Positions 33,429-42,188 of a stretch of DNA of 64,000 bases are shown one piece after another. The stretch is from NCBI RefSeq assembly GCF_965139335.1, contig NZ_CBCSEL010000002.1, one strand, 5' to 3'. The notes below the pieces were generated by a model. It was given only the letters and a program-made list of their open reading frames with translations. It was not told the origin of the DNA and did not search any database. The translations under genes and the position numbers were made by a program. Each line of letters opens with the position of its first letter. The stretch's first letter is position 1. Source of the DNA: Catellicoccus marimammalium. Its GTDB lineage: Bacteria; Bacillota; Bacilli; Lactobacillales; Catellicoccaceae.

Positions 33429-33677
33429 ATGATTACCGTATATTCTCGTCCCCAATGTTCTCAATGTACACAAACAAAAAAATGGTTAGCAGAACATCAT
33501 GTTGAATATAAAGAAATAAACATCGATCACTTTGATGAAGTGGTACGTAATTTGGTAGAAGCAGGATTTCGCTTATTGCCAGTGGTAACGGATGGGAATA
33601 CTGCCATTTCTGGTTATCATCCAGAAGAGTTAGAAGAAATGATTGCTCGACAAACTCAAAATCAAGCGAAGGAGTAG
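33429..33677 (+). CDS. nrdH: NrdH-like glutaredoxin
   Basis: 82 aa thioredoxin-fold protein with active site C10-S-Q-C13 and the cis-Pro region LLPVVT, ending SGYHPEELEEMI as in NrdH redoxins. NrdH reduces the class Ib ribonucleotide reductase NrdEF. No nrdEFI genes are nearby; the next gene is an Mga-like regulator only 6 bp downstream, so they form an operon. SD AGAGGAG. Confidence 0.85.
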   Translation: MITVYSRPQCSQCTQTKKWLAEHHVEYKEINIDHFDEVVRNLVEAGFRLLPVVTDGNTAISGYHPEELEEMIARQTQNQAKE

Positions 33678-33683
33678 AAGTTT

Positions 33684-35213
33684 ATGTTGCATGATTTATT
33701 AGATAACACAACGAAGCGTCGAATTAAACTTTTAGAAACGATGTTGTTCTATGATCGTTGGATTGCTTCAAGTGATCTTGCTAAAATTTGTAATACTTCT
33801 TCACGTACAATTAATAATGATTTGCAATATTTACGTTCTAATTACCCTGAATTTTTTACGATTGAAACTTCCAAACAACATGGAGTGCGTTTAAAATCAA
33901 CCAATTATTTTCGTTTAGAACAATTTTATCGTCACTTAATTAATGAAGACAGTATTTTTCAATTAATGGAGGGAATTTTCTTACATCCACAAATTCATAA
34001 TCAAACTTGGATTGAAACACTCTATTTAAGTACCTCTAGTTTTTACCGTTTATATAAACGAATTCAATCAGCATTAGAGGATTATGATATTTATTTGGAT
34101 TATGGATATTGTAGTAAAAATGAGATTGCCTTGCGTTACTTCTTTAGTAACTTTTTTGCAGAAAAATATGGTTATAATGATTGGCCTTTTGCAATCGATC
34201 GCAATGAAATCACAAATCATATTAAAGATGTTGCCTCTTATATTCAAAATAAATACTTTAAAAATGATGATTACTATATTTTAGATTCACAACAAATTTT
34301 ACATTTGGCCATGCTCATTGCCGTATGTACAATTCGAATCAAGCAAGGACACCATTTTAAAGATTTTAAAAAGCAACATCAATCTGAAGAGATTCCCCAT
34401 CTTTTCTATGAGCAAGCAAAACACATCTTCCGCCCTATTTTTGATACGATTTCTTTGGAAGATTATGAAGAAATTTATTATTCTATTTTTGCTTTTACTA
34501 CTGCTTGGAATAACGAAGAGGAGTTTGTTCATATTAATCGAGAAATTGCAAAATTCATCCAAAATATTGCTGATGAGTCTAATATTCCAATTTCTAAAAC
34601 CGAAATGACGCGTATTCGCTACATGATGTTGAATAAATATTCTAGTTATAAGGTCTTTTCTTATGAGGAAGAATTAATTTTTAATCGCGATGATTTTATT
34701 GGTCATTTAATTTTTGAAAATTATCCAGACTTATTCCAATTTCTAGTCAATGATTTAGATCAATTAGCAGAAAAGACTTCTTATCCTTGGTTAAAGGATA
34801 TGGCTGAAATTATTTTTAATATGATTGTTAAGTGGCCAGCGTTAACTCAATTATTCTCACAAAACTATCCAAAATTAAAAGCCATTTTAATTAGTGATTT
34901 AGGTGGAGACCACCAAGAATATTTAAAACGGACGATTAATCATATCTTTAGTAATTACTTGGATATTGAAAGTTATCCTTATGATGTCTTCCATCTGAAA
35001 GAAAGAATGCAAAGCTTAAAAGAACAATATGATCTAATTATTTTGAGTTTCAACTATGACGAAATTTTGGGAGAAGAAAAAACTTTATCTATTAATCCCA
35101 TTTTAAATGATTTAGACTTCAAAAATATTAATCGATGCATTCAAAATTTCTATGAAGAAAAGGATTTAACTATTCCTAAATTATACGCAGATTCATTGAT
35201 GAATAAAGAATAA
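33684..35213 (+). CDS. Mga-family transcriptional regulator
   Basis: 509 aa, the size of Mga/AtxA regulators. Winged helix-turn-helix at about 11-60 (RRIKLLETMLFYDRWIASSD then LAKICNTSSRTINNDLQYLR). The middle and C-terminal parts are helical PRD-like and EIIB-like regions (residues 100-500) without catalytic residues that can be assigned. Such proteins are global virulence or carbon-responsive regulators. Six bp separate it from nrdH, with SD AAGGAG, so it is co-transcribed. Targets are unknown. Confidence 0.75.
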   Translation: MLHDLLDNTTKRRIKLLETMLFYDRWIASSDLAKICNTSSRTINNDLQYLRSNYPEFFTIETSKQHGVRLKSTNYFRLEQFYRHLINEDSIFQLMEGIFLHPQIHNQTWIETLYLSTSSFYRLYKRIQSALEDYDIYLDYGYCSKNEIALRYFFSNFFAEKYGYNDWPFAIDRNEITNHIKDVASYIQNKYFKNDDYYILDSQQILHLAMLIAVCTIRIKQGHHFKDFKKQHQSEEIPHLFYEQAKHIFRPIFDTISLEDYEEIYYSIFAFTTAWNNEEEFVHINREIAKFIQNIADESNIPISKTEMTRIRYMMLNKYSSYKVFSYEEELIFNRDDFIGHLIFENYPDLFQFLVNDLDQLAEKTSYPWLKDMAEIIFNMIVKWPALTQLFSQNYPKLKAILISDLGGDHQEYLKRTINHIFSNYLDIESYPYDVFHLKERMQSLKEQYDLIILSFNYDEILGEEKTLSINPILNDLDFKNINRCIQNFYEEKDLTIPKLYADSLMNKE

Positions 35214-35249
35214 AAAAACTTCAAGGACTATTTTCCTTGAAGTTTTTTT
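35213..35249. terminator. bidirectional terminator between the Mga-like gene and the resolvase-like gene
   Basis: AAAAAACTTCAAGGA pairs with TCCTTGAAGTTTTTTT with a six-base loop. Confidence 0.9.
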
Positions 35250-35251
35250 GT

Positions 35252-35803
35252 TTAATGAAGTTGTACGTATTTGTATGCAGTTCCTAAAGAAATACCACAC
35301 TGCTCTGCGATTTCGCGTAAAGAGTATTTATCTGTATCATATAAAAATTGGATACGATCGATTGTTTCTTGAGAAACACGTGGGCGACCTCCAACACGAC
35401 CTTCTGTACGTGCTTTTTTCAAACCTTGAGAAGTACGACGGCGAATTAAGTTTTTCTCCATATTCGCTAAATTATGAATCAATTCAATGTATTTTTCCAT
35501 TGAGATTCCTGTAATTCCTAAGTTTAAAATTTCCACTTGTAAGTCATTACGCTCTACTTCTTTAAAGAATGCAGATAATTGGATTACTGATTTTTGTAAA
35601 TCTACAACATCATAAATACAGATAACATCTCCTGCATGTAAGTTTTGAATTGTTTCACTTAAAACTTTATATTGCGCTTTTCCACTTTCATATCCGAAAG
35701 GTTCAATCATAATATCATCACAATCTGCATTAATTAATGCTTCTTCCGCTTGTAAGTTTAATTCTTCTTCTTCATGCGCTCGGTAATATCCTAGTTTTGT
35801 CAT
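35252..35803 (-). CDS. serine-recombinase-like protein, predicted catalytically inactive
   Basis: 183 aa in the layout of small DNA invertases/resolvases: N-terminal about 1-100 catalytic fold, a helix EKYIELIHNLANMEKNLIRRRTSQGL, then a Hin-type HTH (GRPRVSQETIDRI to LREIAEQCGISLGTAYKY, 139-179). The active site is degraded. The nucleophile position (RVS) reads R8-A-H10, and the conserved DRLxR reads VVDLQKS, with V, D and K in place of the key D, R and R. It therefore should bind DNA but not recombine it. No attachment or inverted sites are nearby. A domesticated regulator is the best inference. SD AAGGA lies 6 nt from the ATG. Confidence 0.8.
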   Translation of the reverse strand: MTKLGYYRAHEEEELNLQAEEALINADCDDIMIEPFGYESGKAQYKVLSETIQNLHAGDVICIYDVVDLQKSVIQLSAFFKEVERNDLQVEILNLGITGISMEKYIELIHNLANMEKNLIRRRTSQGLKKARTEGRVGGRPRVSQETIDRIQFLYDTDKYSLREIAEQCGISLGTAYKYVQLH

Positions 35804-35965
35804 CTTCTTTCCTTCTTTCTTGGCCTCATCGTTCTTTTATTTTTTCAATTTTTCCAATAATTTGTTATTTATGAATTTATAATACTACATTATTTTTGAA
35901 ATATGCAATGTAAAGAATTGGTAATCCATAATACATTTTTGAGAACTGTTTGTTTTTTTCCAACC

Positions 35966-36065
35966 ATATCGCATCGCGACATGATAGCGATATAGCAACT
36001 TGCCCTATTCTGCGTTATTATCTATAATAAGAGAGGATGGCCGCCGCGCATCGGCGACACGGATA
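35966..36065 (+). promoter_or_regulatory. promoter with inverted repeat and GC-rich leader hairpin before the RacA-like gene
   Basis: -35 TTGCCC (36000-36005), 17-bp spacer, -10 TATAAT (36023-36028). Directly upstream is the inverted repeat ATATCGC (35966-35972) / GCGATAT (35987-35993). Downstream, in the leader, is a GC-rich island containing CGCCG-CGCAT-CGGCG (36042-36056), striking in this AT-rich region. Both palindromes could be protein-binding sites. Confidence 0.6.
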
Positions 36066-36087
36066 CTATAATTAAAGGAGAAAGAAA

Positions 36088-36975
36088 ATGACAGAAACAT
36101 TCCAAGGTCGTTTGTTTCCAAAAGAAGCTGCTGAAGCAATTGGAATCGCGCCTACAACGTTACGTAAATATAGTCAAATCATCGAAGAATCTACTTCTGA
36201 TGAAAACTTTTTCGAACGTACAGACCAAAATGTTCGAACCTATAATCACCAAAACATCTTACTATTCCAAGAAATTAAAAAATTAAGTGATGATACAAAA
36301 AAACCAATCAAAAATATTATCGAAAAAATGATTGATGATGAAAAATATGCTAGTTATTTTGAAAAGGACACACAAGCGATTGTTCCAAAAGAAGCAATTT
36401 CTGCTAATCCTTCTACTCAAGAATTATTAGCGATTATCGATCAACAAAGTAAAAAAATTGATCAGTTAATTCAAGTAATGACTGCTTTTACGATGGATGT
36501 TAGAAAAGAATTCCAAGAAGTAAAACCAATGATTCAACAGTCACAACATTTAATTTCTGATAACAGTGAACAAACGATGGCTGAAACTAAACAATTACAA
36601 GAGAATGTAGCAACTATTCAAAAAGAAACTCATCTTTTAAAAGAACAACAAGAAAAGATGATTGAACAACAAAAACGTTTAGAAGAAGAAACGAAAAAAC
36701 AAGCAGATTTAGCGAAAAAAGCCGAAGAAGCACGTCAAAAAGTAGAAGCAGAACGTAAAGAATTAGAGCAAATGAAAGCCGATTGGGAAGCCAAAAAAGC
36801 TAAAGAAAAAGAAGAACAAGAACAAATCGCTGCTGAAAAGAAAGCGTTAGGAAATTCTCCTTTTGAAACACAATCTACGACTGCTGAAACAACAAAGACA
36901 GAAGAAACAAAAACAGAAGAGCCAAAAGAAGAAAAGAAACCTGGATTTTTCCAACGTTTATTTGGGAAAAAATAA
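36088..36975 (+). CDS. MerR-type HTH coiled-coil protein (RacA/DUF3967-like)
   Basis: 295 aa. The N-terminal MerR-like HTH is about 9-60 (LFPKEAAEAIGIAPTTLRKY). A linker is followed by a long coiled coil about 120-255 rich in Glu, Lys and Gln, then an acidic Thr/Glu linker. The C-terminus ends in KKPGFFQRLFGKK, a plausible amphipathic membrane-binding tip like those of FtsA. This layout resembles RacA of Bacillus, which binds GC-rich palindromes and anchors DNA at the pole. The gene's own promoter has two palindromes, so autoregulation is possible. SD AAAGGAG. The chromosome-anchoring role is inference. Confidence 0.65.
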   Translation: MTETFQGRLFPKEAAEAIGIAPTTLRKYSQIIEESTSDENFFERTDQNVRTYNHQNILLFQEIKKLSDDTKKPIKNIIEKMIDDEKYASYFEKDTQAIVPKEAISANPSTQELLAIIDQQSKKIDQLIQVMTAFTMDVRKEFQEVKPMIQQSQHLISDNSEQTMAETKQLQENVATIQKETHLLKEQQEKMIEQQKRLEEETKKQADLAKKAEEARQKVEAERKELEQMKADWEAKKAKEKEEQEQIAAEKKALGNSPFETQSTTAETTKTEETKTEEPKEEKKPGFFQRLFGKK

Positions 36976-37020
36976 AAAAACGACTAGTGGAAGCCTTTCT
37001 CCTACTAGTCGTCTTTTTTT
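36974..37020. terminator. bidirectional terminator between the RacA-like gene and pncB
   Basis: ACGACTAGT pairs with ACTAGTCGT across a 13-nt loop region, with A and T runs outside. Confidence 0.85.
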
Positions 37021-38470
37021 ATATTTTTTGTTGACGATATTCTGCAATTAAATCTCTTTTATGTTCCCAAAGAGACAAGGATAGATCCACAGGATAATCT
37101 TGTGGGTTCAAATTACGTTTATATTCTCCCCATAGGGAATCTAAGTTTTCTTTAGCAAATTGTCGAATTTCATCTAAAGATGGTTTTTGATAAACACACA
37201 CTCCATGATCAAAAATAGTCGTTAATAACGGACGAGCATGGAAGTGATGTAATGTTTTTTGAATATAAGTATGCACGGGATGGAACATCAATAATTCTTC
37301 TTGTTTTCTTGGGTCTTCATCAATAAAGGTAATGTAATCTCCTTCTGATTTTCCATCTGTAGCATCCGTAATACGCCACACTTGTTTTCTTCCAGGAGTT
37401 GTAACTTTTTCTACATTACTAGAAAGTTTAATCGTATCCTTCCATTCTCCATTTTCTTCAATCGAAACTAATTTATATACAGCTCCTAAAGCAGGTTGAT
37501 CAAAAGCAGTGATTAATTTTGTCCCTACTCCCCAAACATCAATTTTCGCATGTTGCATTTTTAAACTTAAAATAGTGTCTTCATCTAAATCATTAGAAGC
37601 ATAAATTTTTGCTTCTGTATATCCTGCAGCATCCAACTGCTTACGTACTTCTTTACTGATGTACGCCATGTCGCCGCTATCGATACGCACTCCTTTAAAA
37701 TTGATTTTATCGCCATATTTATCAGCAATCGCAATTGCATTAGGTACTCCACTTTTCAATGTATCATAAGTATCTACTAAAAAGACACAATCTTTATGAG
37801 TACGAGCATAAGCATCAAAAGCCGCATATTCATCGCGATACGCTTGAACTAAAGAGTGAGCGTGCGTTCCTGCGACAGGAATACCAAACTTTTTACTCGC
37901 ACGAACATTACTTGTGGCATCAAACCCACCGATATAGCTTGCACGACTTCCCCATAATGCAGCATCCATCTCTTGTGCACGACGCGCACCAAATTCCATT
38001 ACAAAGTCATCACCACAAACTTGCTTAATTCTTGCTGCTTTTGTGGCAATTAATGTTTGGTAGTTGATAATGTTTAAAATGGCTGTTTCTACTAATTGTC
38101 CTTGCGCTAACGGTCCTTCAACTTGTAATAAAGGTTCATTATGGAAGACTAATTCCCCCTCTTTCACCCCACGGATCGTTAATTGTAGTTTTAACGCTTT
38201 TAGATAAGCTAAAAATTCTTCTTCATATATTTCTAATGAACGTAAATATTCAATATCTTCATCCGTAAATTGGAAATTTTCAATATAATCAATAATGCGT
38301 TCTAATCCGGCATAAATCGCATATCCTGATTGGAAAGGCATCGAACGGAAATAACATTCAAATACAGCGTTTTTTTCCGCAATTCCTTCTTTCCAGTAAG
38401 TATACATCATATTGATTTGATATAAATCAGTATGTAAAGCATAATAATCTTCTTGTTTTGACAGATTCAT
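37019..38470 (-). CDS. pncB: nicotinate phosphoribosyltransferase
   Basis: 483 aa if started at the ATG at 38470; the ATG at 38485 gives 488 aa. The shorter form places LHTDLYQINMMYTYW at the position usual in relatives. It has GTHAHS with the catalytic histidine, IRIDSGDM and KLSSNVEKVTTPG. It converts nicotinate + PRPP (+ATP) to nicotinate mononucleotide in NAD salvage. No nadE follows it here. The SD AAAGGAG is 12 nt from the first ATG, but that ATG sits in the 3' arm of a hairpin; see the separate entry. Confidence 0.95.
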   Translation of the reverse strand: MNLSKQEDYYALHTDLYQINMMYTYWKEGIAEKNAVFECYFRSMPFQSGYAIYAGLERIIDYIENFQFTDEDIEYLRSLEIYEEEFLAYLKALKLQLTIRGVKEGELVFHNEPLLQVEGPLAQGQLVETAILNIINYQTLIATKAARIKQVCGDDFVMEFGARRAQEMDAALWGSRASYIGGFDATSNVRASKKFGIPVAGTHAHSLVQAYRDEYAAFDAYARTHKDCVFLVDTYDTLKSGVPNAIAIADKYGDKINFKGVRIDSGDMAYISKEVRKQLDAAGYTEAKIYASNDLDEDTILSLKMQHAKIDVWGVGTKLITAFDQPALGAVYKLVSIEENGEWKDTIKLSSNVEKVTTPGRKQVWRITDATDGKSEGDYITFIDEDPRKQEELLMFHPVHTYIQKTLHHFHARPLLTTIFDHGVCVYQKPSLDEIRQFAKENLDSLWGEYKRNLNPQDYPVDLSLSLWEHKRDLIAEYRQQKI

Positions 38471-38504
38471 CGGCTCATTGGTCATTAAAAATGACGACTC
38501 CTTT
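38471..38504 (-). promoter_or_regulatory. ribosome binding site of pncB with hairpin over the first ATG
   Basis: mRNA sense: AAAGGAG (38504-38498), TC, then GTCATT-TTT-AATGAC (38495-38481), then CAATGAGCCG and ATG at 38470. If the hairpin forms, the first ATG (38485) is hidden in the stem and the second is 12 nt from the SD after looping out. Linear distance to the first ATG is also 12 nt, so the geometry is ambiguous. Confidence 0.35.
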
Positions 38505-38571
38505 CTTATTGTAAAGATCTTATCATAAATCTAGAACATTATCATTTTATCATACGTTTTTCAATCCACGC

Positions 38572-38601
38572 AAAAAAACTTCAAGTCAAAGACTTGAAGT
38601 T
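38572..38601 (-). terminator. intrinsic terminator of the AI-2E family gene
   Basis: AACTTCAAGTC (38578-38588) with GACTTGAAGTT (38591-38601), then seven T on the minus strand. It overlaps the stop codon. Confidence 0.85.
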
Positions 38602-39763
38602 AAGAACTCTCTGTGGGGGCTTCATCTTCTGCAAAGAGAGCAGAATTTGCTCGATACCAATTATAAATATGAACGACAATAACTTTAATCGTCGCATAAC
38701 CTGGAATTCCTAATACGACTCCTAAAATACCAAATAGTTTTCCTGCCGTTAATAATACAAAAATGATGGTTAATGGATGAATATCCATTTGTGAACCAAT
38801 AACGATTGGATCTAATACGTGTCCTTCAATCAATTGTTCTACTAAATGAACACAGATGACTTTCACTAACATCATTGGTCCACCTGTGACAAGAGCGATA
38901 ATAACAACCGGAATCATCGTTAACCAAGAACCTAGATAGGGAATAATATTAAAGATTCCAGCTAAAGTACCTAAAGCAATCGCATAATCTAAACCAATTA
39001 AGCTAAAACCAATCATATAAATAATCGCTACTGAAATCGCCACGATAATTTGTCCACGAATATAAGAAGATACCTTTTCATTAATATCATGTAATACTTG
39101 ATGGACAGAAGCTTGAATTTTTTGTGGTAAAAATTTCAAAACAAAAGGTTCTAGTCGTTTTCCATCACGTAATAGATAGAACAAAATGAAAGGTACAGTC
39201 ACAATCGTTACTACAATACTAGCTACAACACTGACCATATTTGACAATCCAGAAAAGCCATTAGAAAATAGCTTTTTGCCCATATGTCCTAACTGTACAT
39301 AAATATCTTTGTTGATCGAATCTAACTGCGCTTTGATTTGAGATAAATCACTTGATTTCATCAAAGATTGAAACTCATCGGTAATTTCTTTCCAATAATG
39401 CGGGATATTTTTACTTAAGGTCATAAATTGATTTTGGACTTCAGGAACTAAATGAATTCCTCCCCAAATCAATAGTAAGACAATAATTAAAAATAAAGAA
39501 ATGATGGAAATGGTACGTGGAACACGCACTCTTTTTTCTAAAAAGTCCACAATTGGACTCAATAAATAATAAAGAACCCCAGAAACTAAAATAGGTGCTC
39601 CAATAATCGCAATGAATTGGAAAACAGGTTGGAAAAACCAAGAAACTTGTTTTGCCATATTAATGATGAAAAGCATTAATAAAATAATGACTAAAACAGA
39701 AACCAGTTTATTATTGGCAACCAATTTCCAAAACCATGAATGAGAAGACTGTTTTTCTTTCAT
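38600..39763 (-). CDS. AI-2E family transporter (PerM-like permease)
   Basis: 387 aa from the ATG at 39763 (SD AAAGGAGG, 7 nt); the ATG at 39787 has no SD. Seven to eight transmembrane helices; conserved segments are YLLSPIVDFLEKR, VPFILFYLLRDGKRL, GQIIVAISVAIIYMIG, GTLAGIFNIIPYLGSWL and QLIEGHVLDPIVIG. Members transport very different substrates (autoinducer-2, Na+, others), so the substrate is open. Monocistronic. Confidence 0.88.
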   Translation of the reverse strand: MKEKQSSHSWFWKLVANNKLVSVLVIILLMLFIINMAKQVSWFFQPVFQFIAIIGAPILVSGVLYYLLSPIVDFLEKRVRVPRTISIISLFLIIVLLLIWGGIHLVPEVQNQFMTLSKNIPHYWKEITDEFQSLMKSSDLSQIKAQLDSINKDIYVQLGHMGKKLFSNGFSGLSNMVSVVASIVVTIVTVPFILFYLLRDGKRLEPFVLKFLPQKIQASVHQVLHDINEKVSSYIRGQIIVAISVAIIYMIGFSLIGLDYAIALGTLAGIFNIIPYLGSWLTMIPVVIIALVTGGPMMLVKVICVHLVEQLIEGHVLDPIVIGSQMDIHPLTIIFVLLTAGKLFGILGVVLGIPGYATIKVIVVHIYNWYRANSALFAEDEAPTESS

Positions 39764-39902
39764 TGCCGTTCCTCCTTTTTTGTCCATTGTATCATAACTT
39801 TTTCTTTGTCTAAAAATAATCTAACTTTTCACTATCCTATTTCTCATTTTAAGGAGTATAATTAACATAGGGATAAATTAACAAATAAGAAAGAGGGATA
39901 TT

Positions 39903-40883
39903 ATGGAACAGATCTTACTATGTAATACTGATAAGCAATATTTAGGCGGCGTTTATCGTATCCTTTTAGATCCAAAAAAAGGGACTCTTTCCCATTACAA
40001 AAGAATTCTTCTAGAAAAAGAACCAAATGATATTTGTTTTGATTTAAATAACCATTTATTTATCGCTTGTCGTACCGACCAGGGAGGCGGTATTGTCTCT
40101 TATGATAATAATATGAGTAATTATCAACAAATTGACCGCACTTTTGAAGAACCTTCTGCTCCCTTCCGTTTAGCCATTCAAAAAGAATGGGGAGTCTTAA
40201 TTAGTGCTCATCGTGATGGTAGTTTATATAGCTACACTATTGAGCAAAGCGGAAACTTAATTCGCGAACAACAAGTAGAAGTAGAAGAAGATATTATTGA
40301 TTGTGTATTAACAAACGATAATGTTTTAATGGTTAGCTTGAAAAAAGAACCAGCTTTTGTTTGCTATCAAGTTTCTCATAATGGGCACTTAAAATGGATC
40401 GGCAAAACAACCTTCCCATTTGTTGAAGCCTTCAGTCATCTTACTTTCCATAGTAAAAATCAATACTTCTATGCTTTAAATCAAGAAATGCATCATTTAC
40501 ATGTTTTCCAATATGAAGTAGGTGGAACCATCACTCATGTTCATTCTTACCGCACGGTTCCACAACACCAAAAAGGAATAGCAACCGATATGGTACTTTG
40601 GAAAGATCGTTGCTTATTCATTAGTAATCGAGAAACCAATACAATTTCTGTTTTCAAATTGGAAAATGAAGGTCATGATGTAACTTACTTAAACTCTATT
40701 GCTTGTGAAGGTATTGCTCCAATTACGATGCGTTTAAATCGTCAACAAAATTATTTATTTGTAATGAATGCCTTTACTAATAATTTATCTTTATTCAAGA
40801 TTCATTCTTGTGGACATATTGAACTATGTTCTTATGATACAAAAGTTCCTGGCATCCGAGCAATGATCTCTTCAGAAGTATAA
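39903..40883 (+). CDS. lactonase family beta-propeller protein
   Basis: 326 aa, the size of YkgB/Pgl-type seven-bladed propellers. Repeated blade motifs include FDLNNHLFIAC, LAIQKEWGVLISAHRDGSL, NQYFYALNQEMHHLHVFQYE and NYLFVMNAFTNNLSLFKI. Family members hydrolyse 6-phosphogluconolactone or similar lactones; the activity here is not shown, and several blade residues are divergent. The SD AAGAGGG is weak, 5 nt from the ATG. Monocistronic, convergent with rho. Confidence 0.75.
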   Translation: MEQILLCNTDKQYLGGVYRILLDPKKGTLSHYKRILLEKEPNDICFDLNNHLFIACRTDQGGGIVSYDNNMSNYQQIDRTFEEPSAPFRLAIQKEWGVLISAHRDGSLYSYTIEQSGNLIREQQVEVEEDIIDCVLTNDNVLMVSLKKEPAFVCYQVSHNGHLKWIGKTTFPFVEAFSHLTFHSKNQYFYALNQEMHHLHVFQYEVGGTITHVHSYRTVPQHQKGIATDMVLWKDRCLFISNRETNTISVFKLENEGHDVTYLNSIACEGIAPITMRLNRQQNYLFVMNAFTNNLSLFKIHSCGHIELCSYDTKVPGIRAMISSEV

Positions 40884-40894
40884 TTTAAACAAAC

Positions 40895-40927
40895 AAAAAG
40901 GATTAAGATTTTCTCTTAATCCTTTTT
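40895..40927. terminator. bidirectional terminator between the lactonase gene and rho
   Basis: AAAAAGGATTAAGA pairs with TCTTAATCCTTTTT with a five-base loop. Confidence 0.9.
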
Positions 40928-42188
40928 ATTTTTGAATTTTTTCTTCAACAAATTCAACAAATTGTTGATTATTCTTTGTTTTCTTCATTAATTCATGTAA
41001 CTTACGACTCACTTCTAGCCCATCTTTGGTCATCTGTTGACGGAAGTACCAACTCACTTCTTGATCTTGTGGTGTCAATAACAAATCATCACGTCTAGTT
41101 CCACTGCGTTTAATATCAATCGCTGGGAAAATGCGTCGTTCTGCTAGTTCACGAGAAAGATGTAATTCCATGTTTCCTGTTCCTTTAAACTCTTCATAAA
41201 TCACATCATCCATCCGACTCCCTGTATCAATTAAGGCGGTAGCTAAAATCGTTAAACTACCTCCTTCTTCAATATTTCTAGCTGCCCCAAAGAATTTTTT
41301 TGGACGATAAAACGAAGTTGGATCAATTCCTCCAGATAAGGTACGACCACTCGTTGGAATAACTAAGTTATTTGCTCGAGCTAAACGTGTAATACTATCC
41401 ATTAAAATGATTACATCTTGTTTATCTTCGACTAAACGCATCGCACGATCTAATACTAAATCGGCAATTCTGACATGATTGCTTGGTTGTTGGTCAAAAG
41501 TAGAAGAAACTACTTCCCCTTTAACACTACGTTCAATCTCTGTTACTTCTTCTGGACGTTCATCAATTAAAAGGACAATTAAATGACTGTCTGGATGGTT
41601 CACCGCAATCCCATTGGCTACAGCTTTAATAATCTCCGTTTTCCCTGCTTTTGGTGGAGCTACAATCAAACCACGTTGCCCAAAACCAACAGGAGAAAAT
41701 AAATCAATCATACGAGTGGATAAAGGATTCGTATCCGTTTCTAATTGAATTCTTTGATTCGGATAAATTGGAGTTAACGCTGGAAAGTGAGGACGTTGTT
41801 TTGCTTCCTCTGGTTCTTTTCCATTTACATAGTCTACATGCATCAATCCATAATAACGCTCATTTTCTTTTGGTGGACGAGCTTTTCCTGTCACTAAATC
41901 TCCATTTCTTAAACCAAAACGGCGAATTTGTGAGGAAGAAATATAAATATCTTCTTGACTCGGTGAATAGTTAATGGGACGTAAAAATCCATAATCCCCT
42001 TGTAAATCAAGAACCCCTTCCATGACAAAAAATCCTTGTTCTTCTGCTTGTGCACGCAATACTGCTAATGCCAATTCTTTTTTATTCATTTTACTATAGC
42101 CTTTAATAGAGAATTGACGTGCATATTCATAGAGTTGTTTTAACGTATGTTTCTCTAATTCAGCCATTGTTAAATATTCATTTGCCAT
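40926..42188 (-). CDS. rho: transcription termination factor Rho
   Basis: 420 aa hexameric RNA helicase. N-terminal helix domain about 1-48, primary RNA site GDYGFLRP (64-71), P-loop VAPPKAGKTEII (176-187), Walker B VIILMDSITRLARA and the Q/R-loop region with GRTLSGGID. It terminates untranslated transcripts. The N-terminus MANEYLTMAELEKHTLK agrees with the family. The SD AAGGAGG is 50 nt upstream across a long hairpin (separate entry). Rho is autoregulated in many bacteria, so the structured leader may also serve that. Monocistronic. Confidence 0.96.
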   Translation of the reverse strand: MANEYLTMAELEKHTLKQLYEYARQFSIKGYSKMNKKELALAVLRAQAEEQGFFVMEGVLDLQGDYGFLRPINYSPSQEDIYISSSQIRRFGLRNGDLVTGKARPPKENERYYGLMHVDYVNGKEPEEAKQRPHFPALTPIYPNQRIQLETDTNPLSTRMIDLFSPVGFGQRGLIVAPPKAGKTEIIKAVANGIAVNHPDSHLIVLLIDERPEEVTEIERSVKGEVVSSTFDQQPSNHVRIADLVLDRAMRLVEDKQDVIILMDSITRLARANNLVIPTSGRTLSGGIDPTSFYRPKKFFGAARNIEEGGSLTILATALIDTGSRMDDVIYEEFKGTGNMELHLSRELAERRIFPAIDIKRSGTRRDDLLLTPQDQEVSWYFRQQMTKDGLEVSRKLHELMKKTKNNQQFVEFVEEKIQK

